A stretch of 64,000 bases of DNA from Halomonas ventosae (GCF_004363555.1 NZ_SNZJ01000014.1:44403-108402), one strand, 5' to 3'. Shown: positions 45,126 to 54,220, numbered from the stretch's first letter. The notes: generated from the sequence alone by a model not told the origin. Translations and numbers: made by a program.

Positions 45126-45162
45126 TTGCACTGCACAATAATCTCTGCTATTGTGCAGTGCA
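45126..45162 (+). promoter_or_regulatory. phaP promoter overlapped by a perfect 14-bp inverted repeat
   Basis: A -35 box TTGCAC (45126-45131) and -10 box TATTGT (45149-45154) are 17 bases apart. A perfect palindrome with 14-bp arms TGCACTGCACAATA and an 8-base centre (45127-45162) covers both boxes. A repressor bound here would block polymerase directly. PhaR-type regulators of phasin genes bind TGC/GCA-rich palindromes, so PhaR is the expected ligand, but no phaR gene is in the window. Confidence 0.75.
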
Positions 45163-45215
45163 GCAGAGCGGGAATCTCCCGTTCCATCGCATTCAGAACC
45201 CAGGAGGTTCTCATC

Positions 45216-45638
45216 ATGACCAACGCATTCGCATTCGACACCAAGCAATTCGACACCGCCCAGTTCGAGTCCATGTTCGTCGCCCCGGCGCGCGCCTTCG
45301 CCGCCCTGTCCGTCGATCTCACCGAGAAGCTGGTCAATGCGCAGCTCGAGGCCACCAAGGCCTATGCAGACATCAACCTGGCGCAGCTGCGCAGCCTGGT
45401 GGAGGTCAAGGATGCCGAAGGTCTGAAGGGCTACCTGGAAGGCCAGCAGAAGGTCGCCACGGAGCTGACCGAACGCCTGAAGGGCGATGCCGAGAAGGTC
45501 GTGGCCCTGCAGCAGGAGTTCGTCGAGGAGAGCCAGAAGCTGACCGAGGGCAGCGTCAAGCAGGCCCAGGAAAGCGCCAAAGGGGCCACCGAGACTGCCA
45601 CCAAGGCCGTCAAGGAAGCTGCACCCAAGGCCAAGTAA
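45216..45638 (+). CDS. phaP: Phasin family protein (PHA granule-associated)
   Basis: A 140-residue, strongly helical, alanine/glutamate/lysine-rich phasin: FDTAQFESMFVAPARAFAAL, then VNAQLEATKAYADINLAQL, with a C-terminal AKGATETATKAVKEAAPKAK tail typical of the family. Phasins coat polyhydroxyalkanoate granules. The start follows AGGAGG. No PHA synthase is adjacent. The promoter is covered by a palindrome, implying tight repression, and the gene ends with a strong terminator, so it is monocistronic. Confidence 0.88.
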   Translation: MTNAFAFDTKQFDTAQFESMFVAPARAFAALSVDLTEKLVNAQLEATKAYADINLAQLRSLVEVKDAEGLKGYLEGQQKVATELTERLKGDAEKVVALQQEFVEESQKLTEGSVKQAQESAKGATETATKAVKEAAPKAK

Positions 45639-45678
45639 GCCGTTGGCCCGCACTGCGGGCCACGCTGACGCCAGACCA

Positions 45679-45711
45679 CAGGTCGCCGATCCATGATCGG
45701 CGGCCTGTTTT
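45679..45711 (+). terminator. Terminator of phaP
   Basis: CAGG-CGCCGATC arms pair across a CAT loop and are followed by TTTT. A second hairpin (TGGCCCGC/GCGGGCCA, 45644-45662) lies just before it. Confidence 0.8.
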
Positions 45712-45872
45712 CGTCGGGCGCAGGTCAGCGCGACCTATCCTGGAGACGGGGGATTAACTCGATGGCGGGGGATGTCAGGCACGCCCGCGCCTTGTGCCAA
45801 TCTGGACCTTTTCGGTACCATTTCCTGACGCCTCATGGCGGCTTGCACGGCGGAGCGTCCCAGGGAACGATC

Positions 45873-47042
45873 ATGCAGACCAACCTCGAGAAGCATCAGG
45901 CGACCCGGCGCGTCACCATCCTCTCCGCGGCGATCAATACCCTGCTCGGCGTGGCCAAGATCATCGTCGGTTGGCTTGTCGGCTCCGCTGCCCTGGTCGC
46001 TGACGGCGTGCACTCCTTCTCCGACCTGGTGACCGACGGCTTCGTGCTCGCCGCGTCCCATTATGGCCACCAGGGACCCGACCACGACCACCACTACGGC
46101 CACGGCCGCATCGAGACCCTGGCCACCCTGTTCCTGGGCAGCGTACTGATCTTCGTGGCCGGCGGTATCGCCTGGTCGAGCCTCGAGCGCCTCATCTCCT
46201 CTGCGGTGATTCCGCCGCCCGGCTATGGGGCGATCCTGTTGACTGCCCTGGCGCTGCTGACCAAGGAGTGGCTCTTCCACCTGACACGCCGGGTGGCCCG
46301 CCGCATCGGCTCGAAGATGCTCGAGGCCAACGCCTGGCACCACCGCAGCGACGTGCTCTCCACCGGCGTGGTGATGGTCGCCCTGGTTGGCAGCCAGTTC
46401 GGCGCCACCTGGATCGATACCGTGGCGGCGGTGATCGTCGGCCTGATGGTCGGCAAGGTGGGCTGGGACCTGCTGTGGGAGTCGGGCCGGGAGCTGGTGG
46501 ATACCGCCCTGCCGGTGGCCACCCAGGAGGAGATGCGCGAGGTGGCGAAAAGCGTGGCGGGCGTCGCGGGCATCCACGACCTGCGCACCCGCCAGTCGGC
46601 CGGACATACGATGCTCGACCTGCACGTGGTGGTGTCGCCGCGGATCAGCGTCTCGGAGGGCCACGAGATCGGCAACGAGGTGAGCCGCCGCCTGCGCCAC
46701 GCCTTCCCCGCCCTCACCGACCTCACCTTCCATATCGACCCCGAGGACGATGCCGGCGAGGGCGACCCCAGCCGTTTCCCGGGGCTGCCATTGCGCCCCC
46801 AGGTGGAGGCCGCCCTGGCCGAGCGCTGGGGAGAGCTGGATGTCTGGGCGGCAATCCGCGAGATGGAACTGCACTACCTGGAGGGGGCGGTCACGGTGGT
46901 GGTCTGCCTGGACGAGCCGTCGCCCTTCGAGAGCGACGCCGTGATCCGACGCCTCGAGGCCCGTGCCCATGACATCGACTGGCTCTCCCACGTCGAGGTT
47001 CGACGCCTGGCGGGCGCTCCGCACCTGCCGGCGACCGGCTGA
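45873..47042 (+). CDS. Cation diffusion facilitator (CDF) family transporter
   Basis: A 389-residue CDF exporter. About six membrane segments are visible. The metal-site residues are in VADGVHSFSDLVTD and NAWHHRSDVLSTG, with a histidine-rich loop HDHHYGHGR in between that orients substrate cations. A cytoplasmic ZT-dimer domain follows (about 215-290), and then an additional C-terminal region of about 80 residues resembling a second copy of that fold. Likely substrates are Zn, Fe or Mn; the sequence does not decide. The start at 45873 follows CAGGGAACG. Confidence 0.87.
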   Translation: MQTNLEKHQATRRVTILSAAINTLLGVAKIIVGWLVGSAALVADGVHSFSDLVTDGFVLAASHYGHQGPDHDHHYGHGRIETLATLFLGSVLIFVAGGIAWSSLERLISSAVIPPPGYGAILLTALALLTKEWLFHLTRRVARRIGSKMLEANAWHHRSDVLSTGVVMVALVGSQFGATWIDTVAAVIVGLMVGKVGWDLLWESGRELVDTALPVATQEEMREVAKSVAGVAGIHDLRTRQSAGHTMLDLHVVVSPRISVSEGHEIGNEVSRRLRHAFPALTDLTFHIDPEDDAGEGDPSRFPGLPLRPQVEAALAERWGELDVWAAIREMELHYLEGAVTVVVCLDEPSPFESDAVIRRLEARAHDIDWLSHVEVRRLAGAPHLPATG

Positions 47043-47070
47043 CGCCGCCGACGTCTCCCCGTCATCATGA

Positions 47071-48489
47071 TCATCGCCGGATGCGCAGGCCATGCTGCTT
47101 GAGCTTCCTGACGACGCTGGGCTGGCTGACGCCGAGCCGTTCGGCGATGGCGTAGGTCGAGGAAAGAGACTCGCAGAGCTCGGCGAGGATGGTGCGCTCG
47201 GTACGGCTCAGGGCCTCCTTGAGGCCTTCCTCCTCGCCGAGAGCCGGATAGGAGATGGAACTCCGGTCAGCGGCGTCGTCGTGCCGGGACGCTGCGGCAG
47301 GGTGGCTCGGGCGCGGCGTGTCGGCATGGATCACATCATCGCTGGATAACCAGGCCCGCTCCAGCCAGTTCTCCAGCTCCCGCACGTTGCCGGGCCACTC
47401 CTGGCGCATCAGCGATTGCCAGCTGCTCCGAGCGAGGAGCTTCTCCTGGCCATAGCGTCGATTGAGCCGCTTCAACTGGCGCTCTACCAGGCCGGGTATA
47501 TCCTCGCGGCGCTCACGAAGCGGCGGCAGGGTGACCGGGATGACGTTCAGCCGATAGTAGAGGTCCAGGCGGAACGCCCCTTCCTCCACCCGTCGGCCGA
47601 GATCCTGGTTGGTGGCCACCACCAGGCGGAAGTCGACGCGGCGGGACTGGTTGTCGCCCAGCCGAGAGATGCGCCCATCCTGGATGGCCTTCAGCAGCTT
47701 GGTCTGCACCCCCAGGGGCAGCTCGCCGATCTCGTCGAGAAAGAGCGTGCCGCCTGCGGCCTGCTCGATCAACCCGATGCGTCCGCCGGGCGCGGCACCG
47801 CTGAAGGCTCCGGGGCGATAGCCGAACATCTCCGCCTCGAACAGGCTTTCGGGGATGGCGGCACAGTTGACGTCGACGAAGGGGCCATCGCGGCGCGAGC
47901 TCCAGCGATGCAGCTGGCGGGCGAAGGCCGTCTTGCCGACGCCAGACTCGCCGAGCATCATCACGGTCGCGTCGGTGGGGGCCACCCGGCGGAGCAGCAG
48001 GGCCACCTCCCGCATCAGCGGGCTCTTCACCTCCAGCTCGTCGAGCTCGCTCTCCAGTGCCGCATCCTCCTGCTCGAGTGCCTGGCTGCGCTTCAGGTGG
48101 TCGCTGAAACGCTGCTGCAGCAGGGTGTATTCCTGCTGCAGCAGCTGAAGGTCGGTGAGGTCCATGGAGCGGCTGACCACGGCGACCAGCTTGCTCTCCT
48201 CGAAGACCGGATGGGCCTGGGCAATCACCCGGCGACCGGTGCCGGTGCGCTGCGCGATCTGAGCGGGCTTGCCGGTTCGCATCACTTCCAGGCTGATCGA
48301 GGGGTTCAGCACCCCATCGGCTTCGAGGCGCTGCACGGTGCTGGCACGCAGCGCTTCGCAGGAGATGCCGTAGACCGCGGCGGCACTGGGACTCACATGG
48401 CGAACCTTGCCGTCGGCATCGACCACGAAGAAGTGGTCATGGGCGGTGTCGACGATGGTCCTGAGGATGAGGCTATCGATGGTGCTCAT
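47071..48489 (-). CDS. Sigma-54-dependent activator with PAS domain
   Basis: A 472-residue enhancer-binding protein. The N-terminal PAS domain (about 10-110) begins IVDTAHDHFFVVDADGKVRH. A coiled linker and the AAA+ domain follow, with Walker A GESGVGKT (180-187) and Walker B LFLDEI (249-254). The sigma-54 contact loop is GAFSGA (227-232) in place of the usual GAFTGA. A Fis-type helix-turn-helix ends the protein (YAIAERLGVSQPSVVRKLKQHG). It is divergent from gbuA, which has a -24/-12 promoter and an upstream palindrome, so it is the probable activator of the arginine/guanidinobutyrate genes. The signal is unknown. Confidence 0.9.
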   Translation of the reverse strand: MSTIDSLILRTIVDTAHDHFFVVDADGKVRHVSPSAAAVYGISCEALRASTVQRLEADGVLNPSISLEVMRTGKPAQIAQRTGTGRRVIAQAHPVFEESKLVAVVSRSMDLTDLQLLQQEYTLLQQRFSDHLKRSQALEQEDAALESELDELEVKSPLMREVALLLRRVAPTDATVMMLGESGVGKTAFARQLHRWSSRRDGPFVDVNCAAIPESLFEAEMFGYRPGAFSGAAPGGRIGLIEQAAGGTLFLDEIGELPLGVQTKLLKAIQDGRISRLGDNQSRRVDFRLVVATNQDLGRRVEEGAFRLDLYYRLNVIPVTLPPLRERREDIPGLVERQLKRLNRRYGQEKLLARSSWQSLMRQEWPGNVRELENWLERAWLSSDDVIHADTPRPSHPAAASRHDDAADRSSISYPALGEEEGLKEALSRTERTILAELCESLSSTYAIAERLGVSQPSVVRKLKQHGLRIRR

Positions 48490-48552
48490 GTGACCGCCTT
48501 CGATTCATGGATGCATCATTGATTCATTATTGCATCGCCGTCGAGCCGATAG

Positions 48553-48570
48553 TGATCCAATTCTGGATCA
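48553..48570. promoter_or_regulatory. Palindromic upstream activator site
   Basis: TGATCCA-ATTC-TGGATCA is a perfect 7-bp inverted repeat about 40 bases upstream of the -24 box of gbuA and 64 bases from the activator gene start. It is the likely binding site of the divergently encoded sigma-54 activator. GATTCAT direct repeats lie closer to the activator gene. Confidence 0.65.
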
Positions 48571-48609
48571 TTGGCCCGCAATCGGCCCCGGCATAGCCCC
48601 GAATCCAGG

Positions 48610-48626
48610 TTGGCATGGTTTCTGCA
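48610..48626 (+). promoter_or_regulatory. Sigma-54 promoter of gbuA operon
   Basis: TTGGCATGGTTTCTGCA has GG and GC separated by ten bases and matches the -24/-12 consensus (TTGGCA...TGCA). It faces gbuA, about 60 bases upstream of its start. Confidence 0.8.
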
Positions 48627-48686
48627 AAACAACATGCAGAGCGCTTGGCGCCTTCAGCACCGACCAGGACACCAGAGGACGTTCCC

Positions 48687-49637
48687 ATGAGTGAGTTCAA
48701 CCAGCCCCTGGGGGGCAACGAGATGCCGCGCTTCGGTGGGCCCGCCACCATGATGCGCCTGCCGACCCAGCAGAATGCCGAAGGCCTGGATGCCGCCTTC
48801 ATCGGCATTCCCATGGACATCGGCACCTCCAACCGCCCCGGAACCCGCCTGGGGCCTCGCCAGATTCGTGACGAGTCACGGATGCTGCGTCCCTACAACA
48901 TGGCGACCCGGGCCGCCCCCTTCGATAGCCTGCAGGTCGCGGATATCGGCGATGTGCCGATCAACACCTTCAACCTGCCCAAGAACCTGGACATCATCTC
49001 CGGCTTCTATGACCGGGTGCTGGCCCACGACTGCGCGCCCCTCACGCTGGGCGGTGATCACACCCTGACCTGGCCGGTGCTGCGCGCCATCGCCAGGAAG
49101 CACGGCCCGGTCGGCCTGATCCACGTCGACGCCCATGCCGACGTCAATGAGCAGATGTTCGGCGAGGAGGTCGCCCACGGCTGCCCCTTCCGACGCGCCC
49201 AGGAGGAGGGGCTGCTCGACGCCAACCGCGTGGTGCAGATCGGCCTGCGCGGCACCGGCTATGCCGCGGAGGACTTCGACTGGTGCCGCGAGCAGGGCTT
49301 TCGCGTCGTGCAGGCCGAGGAGTGCTGGTACAGGTCGCTCGCGCCGCTGATGGCCGAAGTGCGAGAGCAGATGGGCGACGGGCCGGTCTACATCTCCTTC
49401 GATATCGATGCCCTCGACCCCTCCGTCGCGCCGGGCACCGGCACCGTCGAGATGGGTGGCCTCACCGCTCAGCAAGGGCTGGAGATCGTGCGCGGTGCAG
49501 CGGGACTCAACGTGGTGGGCGGCGACCTGGTCGAGGTGGCGCCCCCCTATGACCCGAGCGGCAATACCGCCCTGATGGGCGCCACTCTGCTCTACGAGAT
49601 GCTCTGCGTGCTGCCGGGCGTGAAGCGTCGCGATTGA
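48687..49637 (+). CDS. gbuA: Guanidinobutyrase / agmatinase-family ureohydrolase (GbuA-like)
   Basis: A 316-residue manganese ureohydrolase. Metal ligands are visible in LGGDHTLT (His125), HVDAHADVN (Asp148, His150, Asp152) and SFDIDALDPS. The N-terminus QPLGGNEMPRFGG and the segments RPYNMATRAAPFDS and VVQAEECW closely resemble Pseudomonas guanidinobutyrase, so 4-guanidinobutyrate to GABA plus urea is the likely reaction. Guanidinopropionase or agmatinase remain possible. The downstream AruI-like decarboxylase and KauB-like dehydrogenase would make exactly this substrate from 2-ketoarginine, supporting the call. Confidence 0.87.
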   Translation: MSEFNQPLGGNEMPRFGGPATMMRLPTQQNAEGLDAAFIGIPMDIGTSNRPGTRLGPRQIRDESRMLRPYNMATRAAPFDSLQVADIGDVPINTFNLPKNLDIISGFYDRVLAHDCAPLTLGGDHTLTWPVLRAIARKHGPVGLIHVDAHADVNEQMFGEEVAHGCPFRRAQEEGLLDANRVVQIGLRGTGYAAEDFDWCREQGFRVVQAEECWYRSLAPLMAEVREQMGDGPVYISFDIDALDPSVAPGTGTVEMGGLTAQQGLEIVRGAAGLNVVGGDLVEVAPPYDPSGNTALMGATLLYEMLCVLPGVKRRD

Positions 49638-49702
49638 CGCCTCTGGCCTACCTATAGGCCTGCCATCGATTCATACAATGACAATTCCAGCCGAGGTCCT
49701 CC

Positions 49703-51088
49703 ATGTCATCTTCTCTCGATAGTTCCGACAACATCGCGCTCGAGGGCGCGCCGCTCTCGCGCCACGGCCTGATCAAGTTCCTCGTACCGTCGCTGATCGG
49801 CGTGTTGCTGTTCCTGGTGCCCTTCTCGGTAGGCGATACCATCAATATCGGCATGGGGTTCGCCGCCGATGGGCTCAAGGCCCTGCTGGGTGAGGCGCTG
49901 CCCGCCATCGCTACCCTGGTACTCTGCCTGTCGTTCGTGCTGACCCTCTACGTGAAGGCCGCCAGGCCTTTCTGGGCGCAGGGCAGTGCGCTGGGGGAGC
50001 TGTTCGACGTGGCCCCGCTGTGGACGGTGATGCGCGGGCTCGGGGCGCTGTTCGCGCTGATGACCTACTTCCAAGTCGGGCCGGCGTTCGTCACCGCCTC
50101 CTTCACCGGTGGCGTGATGCTCAATGACCTGGCGCCGGTCCTGCTGACCTTCTTCTTCTTTGCCGCCATCCTGCTGCCGTTCCTGGTCGACTTCGGCTTC
50201 ATGGAGTTCATCGGCAGCCTGCTGCGTACCCCCTTCCGCTGGATCTTCGGTCTGCCCGGCCGCAGCGCCATCGATGCCACCGCCTCCTGGATGGGCTCAG
50301 GCACCGTCGGCGTCCTGATCACCACCCAGCAGTACGAGAAGGGCTTCTACAACTGCCGCGAGGCGGCGGCCATCGCCACCAACTTCTCCATCGTCTCGAT
50401 CGCCTTCGCGATCCTGGTGACCAGCTTCATCGGCATCAATCACCTCTTCGTGCCCTTCTACCTGACGGTGGTGGTGGCCGGGCTGGTGGCCGCGGTGATC
50501 GTGCCGCGTCTGCCGCCGCTCTCGCGCAAGCCCAACAGCTACTACGAGCCGGTGGGCTGCCAGCTGCAGGAGGAGCGCACCGGTGATCAGGGGCTGCTGC
50601 GCTATAGCCTGGGCATGGCCGTCGCCCGTGCAGAGCAGGCACCGGGGCCGCGTCAGCTGGTGCGCATCGCGCTGTTCAACGTCGCGGATATCTTCTTCGG
50701 CCTGCTGCCGCTGGTCATCGCCATTGGTACCGTGGCGCTGATCCTGGCCGAATTCACGCCGCTGTTCACCTGGCTGTCGATGCCCATGGTGCCGGTTCTC
50801 GAGTGGATGGGTCTGCCGGAGGCCGAAGCCGCGGCGCCTGCCACCCTGGTGGGCTTCGCCGACATGTTCCTGCCGGCGGTGCTGGGCAGCAACATCGAGA
50901 GCGAGCTGACACGTTTCGTGATCGCCTGCCTGTCGCTGACCCAGCTGGTCTACATGTCCGAGATCGGTGCGCTGCTGCTGAAATCGAAGATTCCCCTCAA
51001 GCTGTGGGAGCTGGTGGCCATCTTCCTGATCCGGACCGCCATCACCCTGCCGATCATCGTCGTCATGGCCCACTGGCTGGTGGGATGA
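49703..51088 (+). CDS. YjiH-family membrane transporter (nucleoside-recognition Gate domain)
   Basis: A 461-residue integral membrane protein with about 10-11 hydrophobic segments. It contains two Gate-type repeats (GWMGSGTVGVLITTQQYEKG-like region near 205-225, and VLGSNIESELTRF near 395). The family is annotated YjiH or nucleoside recognition, but substrates are poorly known. Lying between gbuA and aruI, and overlapping the latter's region closely, it probably moves arginine, a guanidino acid or GABA. That is inference from context. It would not be called from sequence as an amino-acid transporter. Confidence 0.8.
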   Translation: MSSSLDSSDNIALEGAPLSRHGLIKFLVPSLIGVLLFLVPFSVGDTINIGMGFAADGLKALLGEALPAIATLVLCLSFVLTLYVKAARPFWAQGSALGELFDVAPLWTVMRGLGALFALMTYFQVGPAFVTASFTGGVMLNDLAPVLLTFFFFAAILLPFLVDFGFMEFIGSLLRTPFRWIFGLPGRSAIDATASWMGSGTVGVLITTQQYEKGFYNCREAAAIATNFSIVSIAFAILVTSFIGINHLFVPFYLTVVVAGLVAAVIVPRLPPLSRKPNSYYEPVGCQLQEERTGDQGLLRYSLGMAVARAEQAPGPRQLVRIALFNVADIFFGLLPLVIAIGTVALILAEFTPLFTWLSMPMVPVLEWMGLPEAEAAAPATLVGFADMFLPAVLGSNIESELTRFVIACLSLTQLVYMSEIGALLLKSKIPLKLWELVAIFLIRTAITLPIIVVMAHWLVG

Positions 51089-51099
51089 GGGAGCTCCAG

Positions 51100-52719
51100 A
51101 TGACCTGTGCAGAACTGCTCATTCGACTGCTGCGCGACACCTACGGCGTGGATACCGTCTTCGGTATCCCCGGCGTCCATACCGTCGAGCTGTATCGTGG
51201 ACTGGACGGCGGTGAGCCAGCCGGTGGCATCCGGCATGTCACCCCGCGTCACGAACAGGGCGCGGGCTTCATGGCCGACGGCTATGCCCGGGCCACCGGC
51301 CGGCCGGGAGTCTGCTTCATCATCACCGGCCCCGGCATGACCAACATCGCCACGGCCATGGGCCAGGCGCTGGCCGACTCCGTCCCGATGCTGGTGATCT
51401 CCAGCGTCAGCCGCCGCGACACGCTGGGGCGCGGTCAGGGACGCTTGCACGAGCTGCCCAGCCAGCAGCAGCTGGTGGCAGGGCTCTCCCGCTTCAGCCA
51501 CACCCTGCTCGACCCCGACGGATTGCCCGAGGCCCTGGCCAGGGCGTTTGCGGTGTTCGAAGGGGGACGGCCGGGGCCGGTGCATATCGAGATTCCCATC
51601 GACCTCTTCCAGGCCCCGGTAGCGGAACCGGCCAGCTGGCGACGCACGGCTCTGACCAGTGCGGCGCCGGATCCCGATGCCCTGGAGACGGCCGGTGACT
51701 GGCTGGCACAGGCGAGGCGCCCCCTGGTGCTGCTGGGGGGCGGCTGCGTCAGGGCGCCGCAGGCGGCAAGGACGCTGGTTGCCGCCCTGGACGCCCCGAC
51801 GGTCACCACGATCAATGCCAAGGGGCTGCTCGGCATCGACCATCCCCTGGACCTGGGCGCCAATGCCTCCCTGCCCGCCGTGCGTGAGCTGGCAAGAGAC
51901 GCCGACGTGGTGCTGGCGATCGGCACCGAGCTGGGCGAGACCGATTACGACGTCGTCTTCGATGACGGCTTCTCCCTTTCCGGGCGGTTGATCCGCGTGG
52001 ACATCGACCCCGAGCAGCTGGCCAGAAACCAGTCGGCGGACCTGGCACTGGTGGCGGATGCCGGAGCGACCCTCAAGGCGCTGGCCAGGCGTTTTGCCAA
52101 GACGCCTCTCCAGCGAGACGGCGAGGGCCGGGCCCGGGCGACTCGGGAGGCGCTGGGGTTGTCGCAGGACCCGGCCTTCGCGCCCTATGTGCCGCTGTTC
52201 GACACCCTCCGTGAGACCCTGCCGGAGGCCATCCTGGTCGGTGACTCCTGTGCCACCACCTATGCCGCCAACCACCTGGTGGCCCAGCCGGCGCCGCGGC
52301 GCTTCTTCAACGCCTCGACCGGCTACGGGACGCTCGGCTACGGCCTGCCCGCCGCCATGGGCGCCAGTCTTGGACAGCCCGGGTTGCCGGTCGTGGCGCT
52401 GGTGGGTGACGGCGGCATCATGTTCACGCTGACCGAGCTGGTCTGTGCGGTGGAGGAGGGCCTGCCGGTGGTGATCCTGCTGTGGCACAACCAGGGCTAT
52501 GAAGAGATCCGCCGCTACATGGATGGCGCGGATGTCCCGCGACTGGGGGTGGATATCCAGGCGCCGGATTTCCAGATGCTGGCCGCCGGATTCGGCTGCG
52601 TTGCCCGTCGCGTTGGTGATCCCCAGGCCCTGGCCACGGCGATCCGCGGACGCCCCCGGCAGGGGCCGTTGCTGATCGAGATCGACGCGGCGGCCTGGAA
52701 TGCCGCGGTGCAGGAATAG
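51100..52719 (+). CDS. aruI: ThDP-dependent 2-ketoarginine decarboxylase (AruI-like)
   Basis: A 539-residue thiamine-diphosphate enzyme. The N-terminal segment YGVDTVFGIPGVHTVELYRG and the catalytic-glutamate motif TPRHEQGAGFMADGYAR match P. aeruginosa AruI (5-guanidino-2-oxopentanoate decarboxylase) closely; the ThDP/Mg motif is GDGGIMFT to NQGY near 440-470. The start at 51100 has a GGGAG site; an alternative ATG at 51085 overlaps the transporter stop. It makes 4-guanidinobutyraldehyde, which the next gene would oxidise. The acetolactate synthase family is the alternative, but the context favours AruI. Confidence 0.87.
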   Translation: MTCAELLIRLLRDTYGVDTVFGIPGVHTVELYRGLDGGEPAGGIRHVTPRHEQGAGFMADGYARATGRPGVCFIITGPGMTNIATAMGQALADSVPMLVISSVSRRDTLGRGQGRLHELPSQQQLVAGLSRFSHTLLDPDGLPEALARAFAVFEGGRPGPVHIEIPIDLFQAPVAEPASWRRTALTSAAPDPDALETAGDWLAQARRPLVLLGGGCVRAPQAARTLVAALDAPTVTTINAKGLLGIDHPLDLGANASLPAVRELARDADVVLAIGTELGETDYDVVFDDGFSLSGRLIRVDIDPEQLARNQSADLALVADAGATLKALARRFAKTPLQRDGEGRARATREALGLSQDPAFAPYVPLFDTLRETLPEAILVGDSCATTYAANHLVAQPAPRRFFNASTGYGTLGYGLPAAMGASLGQPGLPVVALVGDGGIMFTLTELVCAVEEGLPVVILLWHNQGYEEIRRYMDGADVPRLGVDIQAPDFQMLAAGFGCVARRVGDPQALATAIRGRPRQGPLLIEIDAAAWNAAVQE

Positions 52720-52759
52720 CATCTCACCGAACCGGAAACCCACTGCGAGAGAGCCCCCC

Positions 52760-54220
52760 ATGCAACAGCTGACACGCCAGTTCATCGACAATCGCTGGGT
52801 CGAGAGTGCCGGCCAGCGCCGCCTGCCCGTCACCGACCCTTACCGCCAGGAGACCATCGCCGAGGTCACCGCCGGCGATGCCACGGATGTGGACGCCGCC
52901 GTGGCCGCCGCCCGACGCGCCCTGACGGCCTGGCAGGCGCTGGGCGGTGAGCGCCGAGGTGCCTGGCTATCGACCCTCGCCGACGCCCTGGAGGCACGTC
53001 GGGATGCGCTGATGCGCCTTTCCTCCCGCAATAACGGCAAGGCCCTGGCCGAGGCGGGTATCGACCTTGATGATGCCATCGCCTGTTACCGCTACTACGC
53101 CGGTCAGGCAGCCGAACTGGAGGCGCGCCAGGGGCGCATCGTCGAGCACGGCCTTGATGGCATCCGGGCCCAGACCTACGAAGACCCCGTTGGCGTGGTG
53201 GGGCTGATCACCCCCTGGAACTTTCCGCTGGTGACCAGCGCCTGGAAGATTGCCCCGGCCCTCGCGGCCGGCTGCACCGTGGTGTTCAAGCCCTCCGAGG
53301 TCACCCCGCTGCCCGAACAGGCGGTGGCCGAGGTCGCCGAGGCGGTCGGCCTGCCTGCCGGCGTACTTAACCTGGTGCACGGCGACGGGGAAGGCATCGG
53401 GGCGCCGCTCACCGCCCATCCCGGCGTCGACAAGTTCTCCTTCACCGGCAGCAACGCGGTGGGCGAGAAGGTGATGCGGGCGGCGGCCGAGGGCGTCCGT
53501 AACGTCTCGCTGGAACTGGGCGGCAAGTCCCCGATCCTGGTGCTGGAGGATGCCGAGGTCGAGCAGGCTGCCGACTGGGTGATGGCGGGCATCTACTTCA
53601 ACTCCGGCCAGATCTGCTCCGCCACCTCGCGGCTGATCGTCCACGATGCCCTCGCCGAGCCGCTCTATGCGGCGCTGGCCAAGCGCATCGATGCCATTCG
53701 CCTGGGCGACCCCCTGGCCAGCGACACCGACATGGGCCCCATGTCCAGCGCCCGCCAGCGCGAAGCGGTCGAGCGCTACCTGGCGGTGGCGCGGGAGGAG
53801 GGACTCGTGGCGGTGCGCGATGGCCGGCATCGCCAGCTGCCCGAGTGCGGTGAGTTCGTCGCCCCGACGCTCTATCGCGATGTGCCGGTCGAGAGCCGCC
53901 TGTGGCAGGAGGAGATCTTCGGGCCGGTGCTCTGCGGGCGGAGCGTCTCCAGCGAAGACGAGGCCATCGCGCTCGCCAATGCCAGTCCCTTCGGCCTGGC
54001 CGCCACGGTGGTTGCCGGTGATGTCGAACGGGCCCGGCGGGCAGGGCAGCAGCTTCGCGCGGGCAGCATCTGGGTCAACAGCGAGCAGGTGGTGATGCCG
54101 GAAGCCAGCTGGGGCGGCTTCGGCATCAGCGGCATCGGCCGTGAGCTGGGCTCCTGGGGACTGGCGGAGTACCTGCAGGTGAAGCACCTCATCGGGCCCG
54201 AGGCAGGCCAGCACGGTTGA
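52760..54220 (+). CDS. Aldehyde dehydrogenase (KauB-like, 4-guanidinobutyraldehyde)
   Basis: A 486-residue aldehyde dehydrogenase with NAD-site LITPWNFPLV, catalytic Glu in LELGGKSPIL and nucleophile Cys in NSGQICSATSRL; EEIFGPVLCG follows. It resembles betaine-aldehyde/aminobutyraldehyde dehydrogenases such as KauB. As the last gene of the gbuA-yjiH-aruI group it most likely converts 4-guanidinobutyraldehyde to 4-guanidinobutyrate, the substrate of the first gene. The start is 40 bases after the decarboxylase stop. Confidence 0.87.
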   Translation: MQQLTRQFIDNRWVESAGQRRLPVTDPYRQETIAEVTAGDATDVDAAVAAARRALTAWQALGGERRGAWLSTLADALEARRDALMRLSSRNNGKALAEAGIDLDDAIACYRYYAGQAAELEARQGRIVEHGLDGIRAQTYEDPVGVVGLITPWNFPLVTSAWKIAPALAAGCTVVFKPSEVTPLPEQAVAEVAEAVGLPAGVLNLVHGDGEGIGAPLTAHPGVDKFSFTGSNAVGEKVMRAAAEGVRNVSLELGGKSPILVLEDAEVEQAADWVMAGIYFNSGQICSATSRLIVHDALAEPLYAALAKRIDAIRLGDPLASDTDMGPMSSARQREAVERYLAVAREEGLVAVRDGRHRQLPECGEFVAPTLYRDVPVESRLWQEEIFGPVLCGRSVSSEDEAIALANASPFGLAATVVAGDVERARRAGQQLRAGSIWVNSEQVVMPEASWGGFGISGIGRELGSWGLAEYLQVKHLIGPEAGQHG

